Positions 47,146-61,180 of a stretch of 64,000 nucleotides of DNA are shown in pieces; position 1 is the first letter of the stretch, and each line of letters starts with the position of its first letter. Under the pieces are notes generated by a model that was not told the origin of the DNA, searched no databases, and worked only from the letters and a program-made list of their open reading frames with translations. Both the position numbers and the translations under genes were made by a program. Origin of the DNA: Talinum fruticosum (Eukaryota > Streptophyta > Magnoliopsida > Caryophyllales > Talinaceae); assembly GCA_021018815.1 (NCBI GenBank), contig JAITYX010000063.1, positions 1,674,001 to 1,738,000 on the forward strand. Reading direction: 5' to 3'.

Positions 47146-50100
47146 ATGCATAACGAGCAGCCAGACAACAATGTTCTGCGTTCCGAGAATGATAGAATTC
47201 GACGTGAAAATGTAGCCATCCGGGAAGTGCTGCAAAACATGATCTGCCCATCTTGTGGCGGTCCATCCATGATGGAGGAGGAACGGGATCTTCAAAAGCT
47301 GTGCCGAGAAAATCTAGAGTTGAGACAGGAGGTGATTTTTTGTTTTGCAATTAAGTTGTGCCTTTATTTGCTCCTTACCATATAAGAGAAAAGAAAAGGA
47401 AAAAAATTATGTTTTGATTTGTTTCCAATTTCTGGTACATTGGATCTCTGAAAAAATTATATATCAGTGACCCTAAGTTGGGTGGAATTGTATATGTTCT
47501 CTGAGCTTTTTCAACCTTTGTTGTCAGCTACATATAGCTCTGCAACCTAACAGAAAAAAGGTGAGAAAATACTGCAAATTTATTAGGTTTGGGCTACTTG
47601 ATTGTGACTCTGAGTGTCTAGTGGTAAGGGTATAGTAATCCTTTTGTTGGTCACTTTGTGTATATATTTCTGAACTTATTTATGAGTGGACTTGGTTTCA
47701 TCTCTCCCATTTTCTTACATTTCCCAAAAAGGGGAAATTGGTGAAATTATAAAAAATTCCAGCCCCTGGTGGAGGTACCAGCCATATGATAGAGCTTACA
47801 GAACCAACTAAAAATGGGTGGAAATCTTCAGGGCCTCATACATAAAGAAAAATTATGTAAACACTTGCTCAAAATCTCAGCTTAGATTCTAGCCTATTCA
47901 GATTGATTTTGTAAGAGGTCAGGTAACTGACTTGCATGCTTGATTTTTCCAATGATTCATATCAAGGTTACCATTCCCACATTCGTTTCAAATGACCAGC
48001 AAGGGTTTTTTTTTTTTTTCAGAATGAAAGAACAAAAATGAATTCATTCTGCAGAGGATGAAGGAAGACTTGTTTGACACTGCTCTAACCCAAAAGAAGA
48101 ATGGAACAGTCTGCTCAAAGCCTTGTTCTTTCAGCTTATTGGGAATGTTGATGGATCCTGTATGCTCTTAAAGTTGCACTAATACATGTTTTACTAAGAT
48201 AGGATAGACGAGTAGTGTAGAATTCATTTAGGAAACCAAGTGGGGAATCTGTGGAAGCTGGTCAGAAAACTTTTCTGACCTCTATTTACATTCTGAAATT
48301 TGAAGAGTATTTATTATTTTTAATGCTTGAATCTTGTGCAGTTTGAAAGAGTGTCCAACATTCTGGCCAATTACATGGGTAGACCTATACAAGGACCAGC
48401 ATTCGACAAACCTGATGCAAATGTTGAAGGGCAAGGAAGTGGAAGCCCTGCCTTCAGGGTTGATTCTCTGATTGCAAACGTCAATGCTGATGAGTTTCGC
48501 TTGGCTTATCCAATGGAAACAAAGACTAATATAGCTGGGATTGCTACAAATGCTGTGCGTGAGCTGATTAAGCTTTTGAGAATGGGTCAGCCTCTTTGGA
48601 TCAAGTCTCCAATGGATGACCGCTATGTGCTTGATCATGACTGCTATGAAAAGATTATTCCAAACTCTACAGGTCTAAGGTTTCTCAGATCAGGGATAGA
48701 ATCCTCAAAGGATACTGGTGTGGTCAACATGGGTGCCAGATTGCTTGTGGACCTCTATCTAGATGCAGTTAGCTCTTGAAATCATCTCTTATACTTTCTT
48801 GAGTTCTCTGAGTCAAAAATAACTTTTTTCTTGCTTGATTTAAACGCATTTCTAATTTGCAGGATGAATGGGTTCACCATTTTCCTACTGCTGTATCCAG
48901 AGCAAGGACTATTCATATCCTAGAAGCTGGACATTCAGGGACTCGAAGTGGCTCCTTGCAGCTGGTAATCTACATTTATCTAATAGCGTTGACTTCTTTG
49001 AAAGCCACACATGAAAATTGTTAACTGGGTCTAAGGGCATTGATGCAGATATATGAGCAAATGCATATTCTTTCACCACCGATTCAGCCACTAGAATTCT
49101 ATGTTCTCCGTTATTGTCAGCAAATTGAGACGGGAACATGGGTAATAGCAGATGTTTCCTGTGATCTCAGAGACAGTTGTCGTGTTTTCCGAACCAGCTG
49201 TTGGAAGCATCCATCTGGTTGTATGATCCAAGACATGCCCAATGGAATGTCCAAGGTTACATGTTTTCTTATTTTTATGTTGCGTACTCTTGTTGCAGCC
49301 TACGCAGGTTACCCGTACTTAAAGTTTCACATAAAAATCTCTTTTAGATGGTTTCTTCGTGTTTATCAAGAGATTCTGAGTTTGACTTCTAGTTTCACTT
49401 AAGCACGAGTTACAAATCGAACTGGTTGTGGCTGATCACATTCACTTATCTAGGTCCTTAGTCATTATCTGCAGTTCTTTTAATTGCTTGGACTTTTCCT
49501 GGGTGGTCACAAAATCAGTTAAACAACATTTGTTGGGTTGGGAAGGTGACTTTGTTTCTATGGGGGCGAGGGGAGTTCAATAAAAGGTAATTTGGGTTAT
49601 TTCTTGTGCTATTTCTTTGATTATTTGGAAATTAGGCGTAGGTCTTAAAGGGGGGTTACTTAACAGGATGACCTAATGATCACTGGCGTTGGGGAGGAAA
49701 GAGGCAGTTGATGGTGGAGCTTCTCTTATGGCAGAGGAGAGGGATGAATCATATTTTTGTGGGGTTTTGTCAGGTGAGACATGAGGGCTATAATTAGCAT
49801 TTCTCATCTCACCTGACAACTTCTGGGAAGGAATTTGTTACTCTGCATACAGATCCTAATTATGCTTCAACAGCCCCCTGCCTTCCATTGGTAGGTTTTT
49901 TTGGGTTGGAGGGGAGGTCCCTGTTTGGCATCCAGTTGTTAGATGTTAGCTGTTTGTATGAGTTGTTTGACTTAGTTCTTTGGATTAGTTGCTTGTGGAA
50001 AAGGTGTTTGGTAAAATTAGTTGTTTGTAATAAAACTATTTGGTAAAATTCCATTTATGCCCATAGCTCAATTTCATAATCTATTTAAACATTACAATTT

Positions 50101-53100
50101 TAATTCTGCGTATTTATTTTTCTTAATATTATGTGATATACAAAAGTACATTTGTACCTTTATCGAACTTTGGTTAGAACATATTTTTGTTTACCATTGG
50201 CTTGATTTCAGTTTTAATAATAATCCTATGACAAGATAATTTATTTTTTATGATAAGCTATGGCAATGACATGCCTCTTTTACTCCCATGAACCTAATTA
50301 TTAACAATGACTCACAAACCCATATCAACCTCTTTAAAAGTAACCCAAATCCATCTCATTAGGGGTGGGTTGGGCGGGTACCATGGGTTTGTGTACAAGT
50401 GCTCGCCCAAATCAGGATAGATTACTCAATATAAATTATTTGTATTTTTAAAAAATTAAAATTTAAAAGCATTAACGTCAATTGGGTTTTTTAATGAAAT
50501 TTAGTGTAGTTTTCTATTGAATTCATAAGGTTAATATAGTAATTTTAGGGGTTAATCACAAAAAGTTCTTCGAAAAAACTATTCCAAATAACTTTTTACA
50601 AAAGAGCTTTGTGTGTATAAAAAGCTCTTCCAAAAATTATTCACCAAACAACTCAATTAGCTTTTTCACTAAAGTCAAATAGCTAATTGGCCCAAAAAGA
50701 GCTTTTGGGGCCAAAAGATTGTTTGCCAAGTAGCCCCATGGGCTCTCCATCGTCGCAATCTTATCCTTCAATTGCAGAAATGGTACTCCTAGTGGACCAC
50801 AAAATTAAAGCTGGTCACAGCCTGTGATGTAACAGAAAAAAATTGGGAGAGTTAGCGAGGTAGTCTGCTTTAGAATACTACAATCCAAGCTGAAATTTGT
50901 CCAAAAAGAGACATTCCTAACTGTCCAAAATGCGGACCGACCACTGAGATGAATATACTTTATATGGGATGTTCCTTAGATGTTCTTTTCCTTAATTATT
51001 ATTTGGGATATCCTTCATAATGCTTTCACTGCTTGATTTCCTGCTACGGGGTGCTGAGGGTTTTCATGGTGGATTCTTTATTTATCACCAAGGCGTTCAA
51101 ATTTGACAGGTAACATGCATAGAACATGTAGAAGTTGAAGATGGCTTCCTGGCTCATTCTGTAGTTGAAGATATAGTAAAAAGTGCTTTCAGATTGGGTG
51201 CAAAAAGATGGATTATGACACTTCAGAGAATGTGTGAGCGTTATTTTTACATGTCTGATGCTGGCAGACCTGGCTGTGGGCTTGGAGGAGGTTGTATTCC
51301 TTGGCCTATATGCTATCTTACTTGTTTTCTATTCTTTTGTTTATTTTACTCCCTCCCCCACCACCTTCCCTCTCCTAATCTTTAAGTGAATATGTCTCTT
51401 GCAGCAGGAAGGAGAAGCATGATAATGCTTGCTTTTAGGATGATCAGGAGTTACTGCTCTATCCTCAGCTTTTTAAGTACTACAGACTTAGACCACTTAA
51501 CTCAACAATCAACAAATAGTGTCCAAATTGCTCTTCGTAAGAGCACATGTCCTGGCCAACCAATCGGAATAGTTGTCTTGGCTGCTAGCTCATTTTGGGT
51601 TCCTTCATCTCCTCAGAGAGTCTCTGAGTACTTGAGCGACCATAAAATGCGGTTTCAGGTGTAACTCATTTTCTTTGTCGGTCTTCACTATCTGTCTATT
51701 GTCCTGAAAAATATTCTATATTCTGTTTTTCTTGAGCTAATTTTTTTATTCAGTTCTCTGTGTTTCTATCGGTACTATTTTTCTTTTTTTTTTTTGGGGG
51801 GTGAAAAACAAAGAAATTGAATATGTAAATTTGTAGTTTGCAAGAGTCATGATGGCATGCCAGATTATGCAGATCTTTCTCTGGAAAATTGGCTAATGGC
51901 TTATTGTAAAATTGGCTAATGGCTTACTTTGGATTTGAATTTGGTTATGGTTACCTTGAGAAATTAAAAACAGAAGTGGACTGGATTCATAATTCTTAAA
52001 CCTAGCAAGTTCAATCATAAATTGGTCCCAAAAGAAGTGATCTCTGTGGACATTTTATTTGTTATCAGTTAAAAATCATGAGAAAATTGTTAGTGGCGCA
52101 GGGTTTTGAGCACCTTTAAACTTTATTTCTTTTTTATGCCTGCTAGTGGGATGTCCTCTGCTATGGAAATCATGTTTTTGAGCTCATGCGGATACCAACT
52201 GGAAGACATTCAGCAAATCATATATCTATTCTGCAGGTATTGTAGCTTCCCATTTCTGTTTCCTTGAGTATTTGCTGAATGACTGTTGAGAACAACCCTC
52301 ATGAGTCATAAAAAGATTGGATTATTAACATCCGTACCCCTCGTACTATGCTGCAATCATTTTTCTACCCATGTCGTATTGAAAATTATTTTCAACCCCC
52401 GACGTTAGTAGCATATTACAATTGTAGTCAAACTTAGGGTTTAAAGTTGACCGGAATAGTTAAAAGACGAAAATACCCTTGCATTGTTTTCACTGAGTCT
52501 CTCTCGCTCACCTCCCCTAAACTCTCTGTTTTTATTTCATTCAACTCACCCTCCTCCCTTTAGCCTGACACACCCCTCCTCTGCATAACCCAAAGCCCCG
52601 AAAATCTCCATTGTCCTGCCATTGACATGAAACTTACGGCCACACCTACGGGCAACTTCTATCAAAAGTCTCTCTTTTCCAACAATATCACCTGCAACAA
52701 AGAACACCACCCTAGTTTTTACATTTACATTCTCGACTCCAATCCTCTCAATCACGCTAACAATATAATCAATTGATTCCTCATGCGAGGGAACATGAAT
52801 TTCGGGTGGCAATAAGTGATGTCAAGAAAAAGAGCTTCACAACCAACAAAATGACTCAATGAAGGTTCCATTTTCATGGAGGGGTGGTACCTAAAATCTC
52901 CGGTGTGAACGAACCGCTCGAATTTACCACAACCAATTGGGATTCCAACCAAGAATTGAAGAGAACCAAGACAATGATTAGCATCAATTAGGGTTACCTC
53001 GCAACCGTCGATAAGAACAGCTTCGTTTTGGTAACCGGACGACGAGGAGCGGTGGGACCCCGAGAAGGTCGACGACGATGCGGCCGGTGGCGTCGGAGCA

Positions 53101-54916
53101 GAAGACGATGCCGCGGGACCAATAAGAGCTCAGGCCGGAGTAGTTATCGGAGTGGAAATGAGAGAAAGTAGGGAGAGGGAGAGGGGGAGAGAGAGCGACA
53201 GAGACTCAAAGAGAGAGAGAGGAGGTGTCAGAGTTAGGGGAGGAGGGTGAGTTGAATGAAATAAAAACAGAGAGTTTAGGGGGAGGAGAGCGAGAGAGAC
53301 TCAGTGAAACAATGCAAAGGTATTTTCGTCTTTTAACTATTCCGGTCAACTTTAAACTCTAAGTTTGACTACAATTGTAATATGCTACTAACGTCGTGGG
53401 GTTGAAAATAATTTTCAATACGACATGGGTAGAAAAATGATTACAAGCATAGTACGAGGGTACAGATGTTAATAATCCTAAAAAGATTAGTAGACAACTA
53501 ACTCGTGTTATGTACTCGAGGAGCAATTTTTTTTTTGTTGAGTGTGTGTGTGTGTGTGTAACTCAACAGCGAGTATCACACTGCTTAGATCTACCCATTA
53601 CAGGAACATTACGTTTTGGTGAGAAGCTCATCCTAGAATGCCGGTTTTTCTTGCTGAGTTGGATAAATCACCCTTTCTGTGATTTCTAAGGCAACCATCT
53701 TCGTACATGCAAGCACCCCCCTGGTGCCCAAAAAAGGGCAAAATCTTTTCCTTTTCAGTTTCTAAATGTTATACATCAAATTTCTAGAAATGACTTGGTC
53801 TGCATGAAATATTGGTGTAGTTGTTTTCCTTGGGATGGAATATGCAATTTTCCTTGTTAGAAATTAGAACACTCCCCCTTTTCTCTTCCAAAAGAAAAAA
53901 ATGGAAAGAAAAGAAATCTCCTCAGAAATAATTCCTTATTGTTGGCTCTAGCTAACATTAACTGGAAATTCACCTGCATTTATCTTAACAAAAACACTAT
54001 CGGGTTTGGCCTCAAATAGTCTTTTTGGTTTGATTATATAGTCTCTGGTCAGGTGTGAGCCTAAATAATTGTTTTTTATCTTGAACATCTCATTCTTACA
54101 TTCTTGTGAACATACTTACCAAATGAAGCTAGTTGCAATTTTCCCAACTAGAAATGCCTATACTCTTAATTATCTTAATATAGGGCTAAAACTTAATGGC
54201 ATTGTCAGGGTGCTCGTTTGTTTCATTTTCTGGGCAACGTGATAAGTCAATACTGCTCTATCTTTACTGGCTTTGGCTATCCTCAACTTCTATAGTCTAT
54301 GTTTTTAAAAAATTGGGTCTGACAGAAATACCCTTTTTAATTTAATTGTTGTGTTAAGACTGTGCACATCTGACTTCGTGCCACCCAAATGCCGAAACCT
54401 TGCCCTAGTCTAGTCTCTGGGTCATTTTTGTGGTTAATGATGTATTCTTCTTTTATGAGATAAAAGTTTACTCCATAAACACCTCAAATCACCCAGAATA
54501 TCTTACTCTATCAATTGCTTGACTGCGACTAACTTTACTCTATTATGAAGCAGTCTTTGAACACTACTGAGAACGTGATTTTTCAAGAAACCATGATGGA
54601 ACCATCAGGATCACTGACAGTTTATGCACCAATCCATACATCGATCCTCAGTCAGCTGATGTTGGGAATGGATTCGACAACAATTCCAATTCTTGCCTCC
54701 GGTTTTGCAGTCAATACTGATGGTCCCGGCCAAAAAACTAGACTAACAACTACAACTGGCATTCCCTGGTCTGGTGGCTCCTTTCTAACTGTTGGGTTCC
54801 AATTTCTGGCTTGCAGCTCATTATCTATAGATGATGTGGCTGTGGATATGATACCAACAGTACATTCCTTTGTTAGACGCACTACTCGAATAATTAAATC
54901 CACCTTTGGCTGTTGA
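47146..54916 (+). CDS. Class IV HD-ZIP family gene (zipper, START and C-terminal parts open; homeodomain lost)
   Basis: Eight exons join in one frame without a stop: 47146-47331, 48342-48767, 48863-48964, 49049-49255, 51110-51290, 51405-51658, 52147-52236 and 54554-54916, 602 codons plus TGA. The first is the zipper-loop-zipper with VLRSENDRIRRENVAIREVL and the CPSCGG loop typical of HDG/PDF2/ANL2 proteins. The START domain follows (FRLAYPMETKTNIAGIATNA, DRYVLDHDCYEKIIP, DTGVVNMGARLLVDLYLDA, YEQMHILSP, FYVLRYCQQIETGTWVIADV, GCMIQDMPNGMSK), then the C-terminal START-associated region (KRWIMTLQRMCER, GGSFLTVGFQFLA). Members are epidermal or ovule transcription factors. With the homeodomain exon wrecked, only a START-type protein, perhaps from Met 47146, could be made, or the gene is newly dead. 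Confidence 0.82.
49256..51109 (+). other. Large HD-ZIP intron with a MITE and LINE-like debris
   Basis: This intron splits NGMSK from VTCIEHVEVED. It contains a weak LINE-like stretch (49520-49640), a short inverted repeat caggtgaga...tctcacctg (49769-49817) and a MITE (49916-50737). Confidence 0.6.
49916..50737. mobile_element. Non-autonomous DNA element, GGTCCCTGTTTGGC family
   Basis: The left end GGTCCCTGTTTGGCATCCAG and the inverse right end GGGGCTACTTGGCAAACAAT form an imperfect inverted repeat. Subterminal tracts (ttggattagttg..., aattagctttttcac) are also complementary. The left end matches the element at 14360. Near 50359 an AGGGGTGGGTTGGGCGGGT start looks like another small hAT-like unit inside. 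No coding capacity; TSD not resolved. Confidence 0.55.
52319..53478. mobile_element. Pack-MULE (Mutator-like element) with captured gene fragment, 1,160 bp
   Basis: Long terminal inverted repeats of about 230-250 bp begin GGATTATTAACATC and end GATGTTAATAATCC. They carry matching internal words (tcattttctaccc, ttgaaaattattttcaa, agtctctctcgctc). A 10-bp duplication TAAAAAGATT flanks both sides (52309-52318; 53479-53488). Long inverted repeats and a 9-11 bp duplication define Mutator-like elements. There is no transposase; the interior is a nuclease gene fragment, so this is a Pack-MULE. It sits in the intron 52237-54553 of the HD-ZIP gene. Confidence 0.9.
52560..53165 (-). pseudogene. Captured SNM1/DCLRE1-type (beta-CASP) nuclease fragment
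   Basis: On the minus strand the metallo-beta-lactamase motif reads SHFHSDNYSGLSSYWSRGI (53165-53110), then VVDLLGV, IDANHCLGSLQFLV, FVHTGDFRYHPSM (about 52900), FLDITYCHPKF and VGKERLLIEVARRCGRKFHV (about 52680-52620). These are the signature blocks of SNM1/Artemis-type DNA-repair nucleases, also found in the N-terminal part of plant DNA ligase 6. The last metal His of HxHxDH is Asn, and frameshifts lie near 53030 and 52795. The fragment has no introns inside and is bounded by the Pack-MULE inverted repeats. Confidence 0.85.
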
Positions 54917-55212
54917 GTTCATTTTGCCGTCATCTCTCGTGGTTAGAGATCGAAAAGATTTCATTTAGTGCTGTTGTTTTTAATGTAGATGGATTCAGGT
55001 TTGAACATTGTTGCATACTTGAGAGTTTGCAGACATGCTATGGTATTTTCTGTGGAGTTTCTTTTAGTCAAGTTGCAGTTGAAGTTATCAGCTTGAGGCT
55101 GGTGGCAAAGATATTGGGTTAAAGTGTCTGGTTTATTCCTATAAATCGGTGAAGTGTTTGCTTTGTTTCTCAAAATTTTCTTTCTACATGCGAGGAGGAT
55201 AAATCATATAGG

Positions 55213-55859
55213 TAGGGATGACAATGGGTCGGATTTGAGTTGGCTCCAAGTGGACCAAGACCTGTTAAATTTTTTTCGACTTGTACCTGCACTCGTTAGA
55301 TTTATGAAGCATGGATCCGGACCTACACCCACTAGGTCTGCGGGTTCATGGGTTATAAATGGATCTAGGCTATTTCAAGTTAAAATTATTAAGATACGAC
55401 GTAATTTTATCATTCTTCTCGCCCCATTTAATATTATTGCACAGATTGTAGGCAATACAAATTTCTTATTTTTTTACACATGCACTTACATAATTTATAA
55501 ATTGACAAATTAAAAAAATATTCAAAAATCAAGCAAATTGAACAAATTTGAAAAAAATGTGAGAGAAAGTATTTGAGAGTTATGCAAGATTGATAATGAG
55601 CGAATGAGGCGAGGAGCGATTGAATTGTTTAAGAGAATTAGGGTAGGACATGTTTAAGTCATGTGAAAAAAAAAAAAATGAACGGGTTCATGAGTATGAG
55701 TTTGAGTCTAAATTCTAGACCTAGATTCAAACCCATTTAATATCACTTTGATCCATACCTGACCCAAATCCATTGGGTCCAAAATTTTCAGACTTAGACC
55801 CGCTAATTCGGGTCGAGTCCGACGGTCTAGGTTGGTTACAAGACCCATTACTATCCCTA
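55213..55859. mobile_element. hAT MITE, 647 bp
   Basis: The left end TAGGGATGACAATGGGTC and the inverse right end TAGGGATAGTAATGGGTC match at 16 of 18 positions. The 8-bp sequence CATATAGG flanks both sides perfectly (55205-55212; 55860-55867). This is a hAT-type insertion with a recent, intact duplication. The interior is rich in gggtc, gggttcatgag and gacccatt words and has no coding capacity. It lies 297 bp after the HD-ZIP stop codon. Confidence 0.88.
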
Positions 55860-55867
55860 CATATAGG

Positions 55868-57600
55868 CTTGTTTCTATAGCTTAACCCTAAATGGACGTG
55901 CTAGATGGGCTATTTTTTCTGTTCAATCATTTGGATTAGGTCAATTTCAAAATTAAGCATAAGGTGTTTATTGGCAAGTGAGGTTGACTTAGGTTAAAAC
56001 ATGATGAAATTGTTTCAGATCTAAACGAGGTATTGTTTGGATATTTTTGGACCAAGGGAATTCTTAATACCATAAAATGCTTTCTTAACAAACATATATA
56101 AGATGTCCCTACGAAAACATATTGAAAGTGATTATATTTTTGTCATTATGTTTGTACCGCTCTCAAAAATGTTTCTATAGGATAATAAAAATATATTCCT
56201 CTATAATAGAGTAATTTTTTTATTAAGAAAAAGGCAACTTATAAAGGAACATTGAAATTTGGGTCTAAGAGGCTTTGTATTTTGGATGCTCATCAACCCA
56301 CTTTAAGTTCAATTGGATGAAAATAATGACTTGCAAATTAGCCATCTTATGTACTTATTTGAATGCACTTAACTTTTAATGTACTAATGACTATAAGCCT
56401 ATTTTTGAATGTACTTATTTTTTTGGATATAGCTATTGAGTAAATGATATTTTGATATGTTGTTTTAATTACATGACGGCTTATTTGTTACATGTAAATA
56501 GTAAGCTACCACAATTTAAATTGAAAAGTAAAAGTATTTGAGACTTAATATTGATATAAATTAAGTAAATACTCTCAAAATTTAGGATGTCATAATGTGA
56601 TAACTTAATTATAACATACGGATGGCAGTGTGAAAAAAGAGAAGCAAAAAATATACTATCCATGTGCTATAATTAAGCTATGACATAATTAAATTAGCAA
56701 GTCAAAAGTGACCTTGACTCGATAGTGGTGTACATTACGATCTTGTTTGAATTAAATGTTAAAACTAGCAGTTAGCAATTAGTGTTTATGAGTTAATGGT
56801 TTTGAGTGGTTACAACTAACGGTTAGCGTTTATGAGTAGTTTCGATGAGCTATTAGCGGTTATGAGCGAGTTAAGACTAGTTACAATCAAGTCGGCGATT
56901 ATGAGCCGTTAGCGTTTAAAATACTTTTATTAAGGCTTATTCAAACATGCACTAAAAGTTCTATCATGTTATAAAGTTGAGATATTCTCATTCGACACTC
57001 TTAATAAGAGCGAGATTATTGGCATCCAAAACTCAATAGCTTTATATGCAAGATTTTTCTTTCAAAATCTAATATAAATACTTACAAAAACTAAAGCTCC
57101 TTTACATATAGCCTCCTAATGAGATATTTGATTTGTATAAGAAAGTTTTAAGTTAAATTTCCTTTAAGTTTAATGAATGCAAGATCGTTCAAATAATTTA
57201 ACACTTATTCCTCTTATAATAGTTTCTTTTAGTATTGTGAATAGAGAGACTTTACATAAGAACAACTCTACCAATTCTAATTTGACACTTATTTCCTCTA
57301 TAATGAGATTGATTCAAATTTTGTGAATAAACAAAATTTTATATTAGAAGAACTTTACCAATTATAACTAAATTAAGGCAACTCTTCTAATTTATAAAAG
57401 GGAAAGATACTTTTTTTTCTCCCCTACATTATATACATTTATAAAATCTACACTAAGATAAGTGGGTATATTTTTTTGTTTTGTGATCCAAAAAAAAAAA
57501 AAAAAAAAAAGCTACCTACATATGTTAAGAAAAGTAAAATTCACCCACTAAAAATAAAATACAGGTCTGAAACTAACTCCAAAATAGCATTAAACCCAAT
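55868..57600. other. Intergenic between HD-ZIP and RPS27, AT-rich
   Basis: No gene is recognised. A MITE-like unit lies at 56739-56950. An A20 run is at 57490-57510. The last 300 bp are the RPS27 promoter. Confidence 0.5.
56739..56950. mobile_element. MITE candidate, TTGTTTGAAT ends
   Basis: The left side GATCTTGTTTGAATTAA and the inverse of the right side GCATGTTTGAATAAG form an imperfect inverted repeat. The interior repeats agcagttagc and ggttatgag words. It may belong to the same broad family as 14360 and 49916. Confidence 0.4.
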
Positions 57601-57615
57601 TGAGATGGAAGACCC

Positions 57616-57621
57616 GGCCCA
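57616..57621 (+). promoter_or_regulatory. Site II-type element (GGCCCA) in the RPS27 promoter
   Basis: GGCCCA, the inverse of TGGGCC, lies about 215 bp before the start codon. Such site II elements are common in promoters of plant ribosomal-protein genes. A TATA-like TTTATATTAA (57703-57712) and a CT-rich leader follow. Confidence 0.5.
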
Positions 57622-57832
57622 TTCGGATCATCTCATAGGGAAATCCGAACACATAATCTTGGTCCTCGCCAGATCGGACGGCTCACAATAAACCCCCTGT
57701 GCCTTTATATTAACCCCAAAAACCCTTCCTTCTTTCTCTGCAAACTTCGCCGCTCCGAGCTTACGATTAAAGGGAGCCTTCTATCTCTCTCCCCTCTGTT
57801 CTTCGCTCTCTCCTTCCCTATTTTCAGCCAAA

Positions 57833-59563
<1,731 letters not shown>

Positions 59564-60640
59564 ATGATCACTTCAATATTTCTGGCACCTGAAGATCATG
59601 CACTTAGTTTTAATGGATGGCGGTGAGATGGAGCATCTTTTTGTCTTCTGAAAAAGTAATGATAAATTTTGCTATGTTTTTAGTACTTAAAAGTGGGTCA
59701 AAGACTTTAAACTGATAGTAGCTGTAGTTTGATGAGTTGAACCTGTTTTTGCTGGAAACTTTATGACATTATTGTTGGAGATTTGAGTCACATTTTTGCC
59801 ACATTCATTATTGTTAGTTTTGTGCGTAATACCTTTCTGATATTTCCTGAAGAATTGTGTTAATGTTGCGGTTTAAATTCTTATTAAGCCCTGGTCATCA
59901 TGTTTTTCTGCTGGATTAATATGAGAGCACAAGTGTTGACAACTATAACGTTCACTGTGCATTTGTGGGCTTTTGCAATTGCTCAGAGATTTAATCCCAT
60001 AGAGATCAATTTTCTGCCAACAAATTCAATAGTATGAATTACATCTCCGACAGTTGGTCTTTGTTATATATAGTGTTACGATAAGGTGTTTTGGTACAGT
60101 TTGAGGAGTGGTGCTGTTAGTTTCAAACAAATCAGAACCAATTTGACTGTACCAGATAAGCAGAAATCTTTTGTTAGATTCAATTCAATTACATTGCCAA
60201 GAATGTGAAATTTTAATTCATGGCGCATATTTATTTTGAAGAAAGTAAATGGTTTTTAAGAAATTTCAAGAAAAATTTCTTTGAGGAAGTGCCTTTTGAA
60301 GCAATTGGGCAAGCCGTTGCTACCGATCTCTCATGGGGGTTCAGAAGATCTCTACAACACTGATTCAAATGTTGAACTTAATTTGTGCGAATTTTTGCTG
60401 GGGTATGAGCGATGGAAAGAGGGAAATGCATGGAAGGCCTGGGAGGTTTTGTGTGGCCTGATGACTGATGAGTAGTACAGCTACTATCATGTTTTACATC
60501 TGTCGAATTTGGGTCTACATTGGTCCGTTCTGAAGCAACTGATACGTTCAGGATAGTTTGAGCGTGTTTAGGTCTAATACTGCTCGATACAAAAATATTA
60601 TAATATTTGAATTTGTTTTTGTAATTTAAAGTGGTACGAA
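59564..60640. other. RPS27 3' flank, no gene recognised
   Basis: The first 150-300 bp should be the 3' UTR. A 64-codon open frame at 60281-60475 (with LGYERWKEGNAWKAWEVL) looks protein-like but matches nothing I know. It has neither promoter nor extension. Confidence 0.4.
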
Positions 60641-60643
60641 CTT

Positions 60644-60765
60644 AAAGGTGTGTTTGGTTCGGTGAGAAAATGATTTTTCCAATCTACAATATTGGGAACT
60701 TAAAAGGTGTGCTTGGTTGGGGCGAGAAAATGATTTTTTCATTATACAGTATTTGATAAGAGACA
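60644..60765. repeat. Two-copy 60-bp repeat
   Basis: aaaggtgtgtttggttcgg... and aaaggtgtgcttggttgggg..., each followed by gagaaaatgattttt, start at about 60644 and 60703. They resemble the end of a MITE. The matching inverse end (ccaaaccaaag) lies at about 60802-60812. Confidence 0.6.
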
Positions 60766-61095
60766 AAGGATAAATCTATTTTTAAAAGAAAATGGTTTTA
60801 TCCAAACCAAAGGAGAATATTTTCAGAAAAATAACACAATTAACATTATTGATTCTAAAATCTCTCCCCACGGCGGAACCCTAAACCTAGAGTTTTGTTG
60901 GCATGTGAGAGCCTTCCGCCCTCAATTTCGTAGGGATTGTTGACCTCTTTGTCTATAGTAAGAGAATCGACTCGGTGATCAACCGGCCAACAAAGTGGGT
61001 CGATGGTTCGACCGGTCGAACTATTTAACTCGTTTAAATCGGTTGATCCGGTTAATGATTGAATCAAATTAAACCTGGTCAAAACCGGTAATATA

Positions 61096-61180
61096 TATAT
61101 ATAGGGAAGAGTTCAAGTAAGCACCCTCATATAGGTAAGCACCATTCATTAGGTAAGCACTTCTAATCCGAACCGTCCAA
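61096..61180. mobile_element. Terminus of an unclassified plant repeat
   Basis: (TA)n followed by agggaagagttcaagtaagc and three aggtaagcac-type words is a start seen in many plant repeats of uncertain class. The other end was not found. The CT-rich stretch that follows (61290-61640) is low complexity and its open frames are not credible. Confidence 0.35.

Noticed and set aside
53521..53570. T-run and (TG)n tract after the Pack-MULE
   Set aside because: Simple microsatellite, not part of the element since it is outside the target duplication.
60281..60475. 64-codon open frame after RPS27
   Set aside because: Looks protein-like but has no homologue I know, no promoter and no splice continuation.
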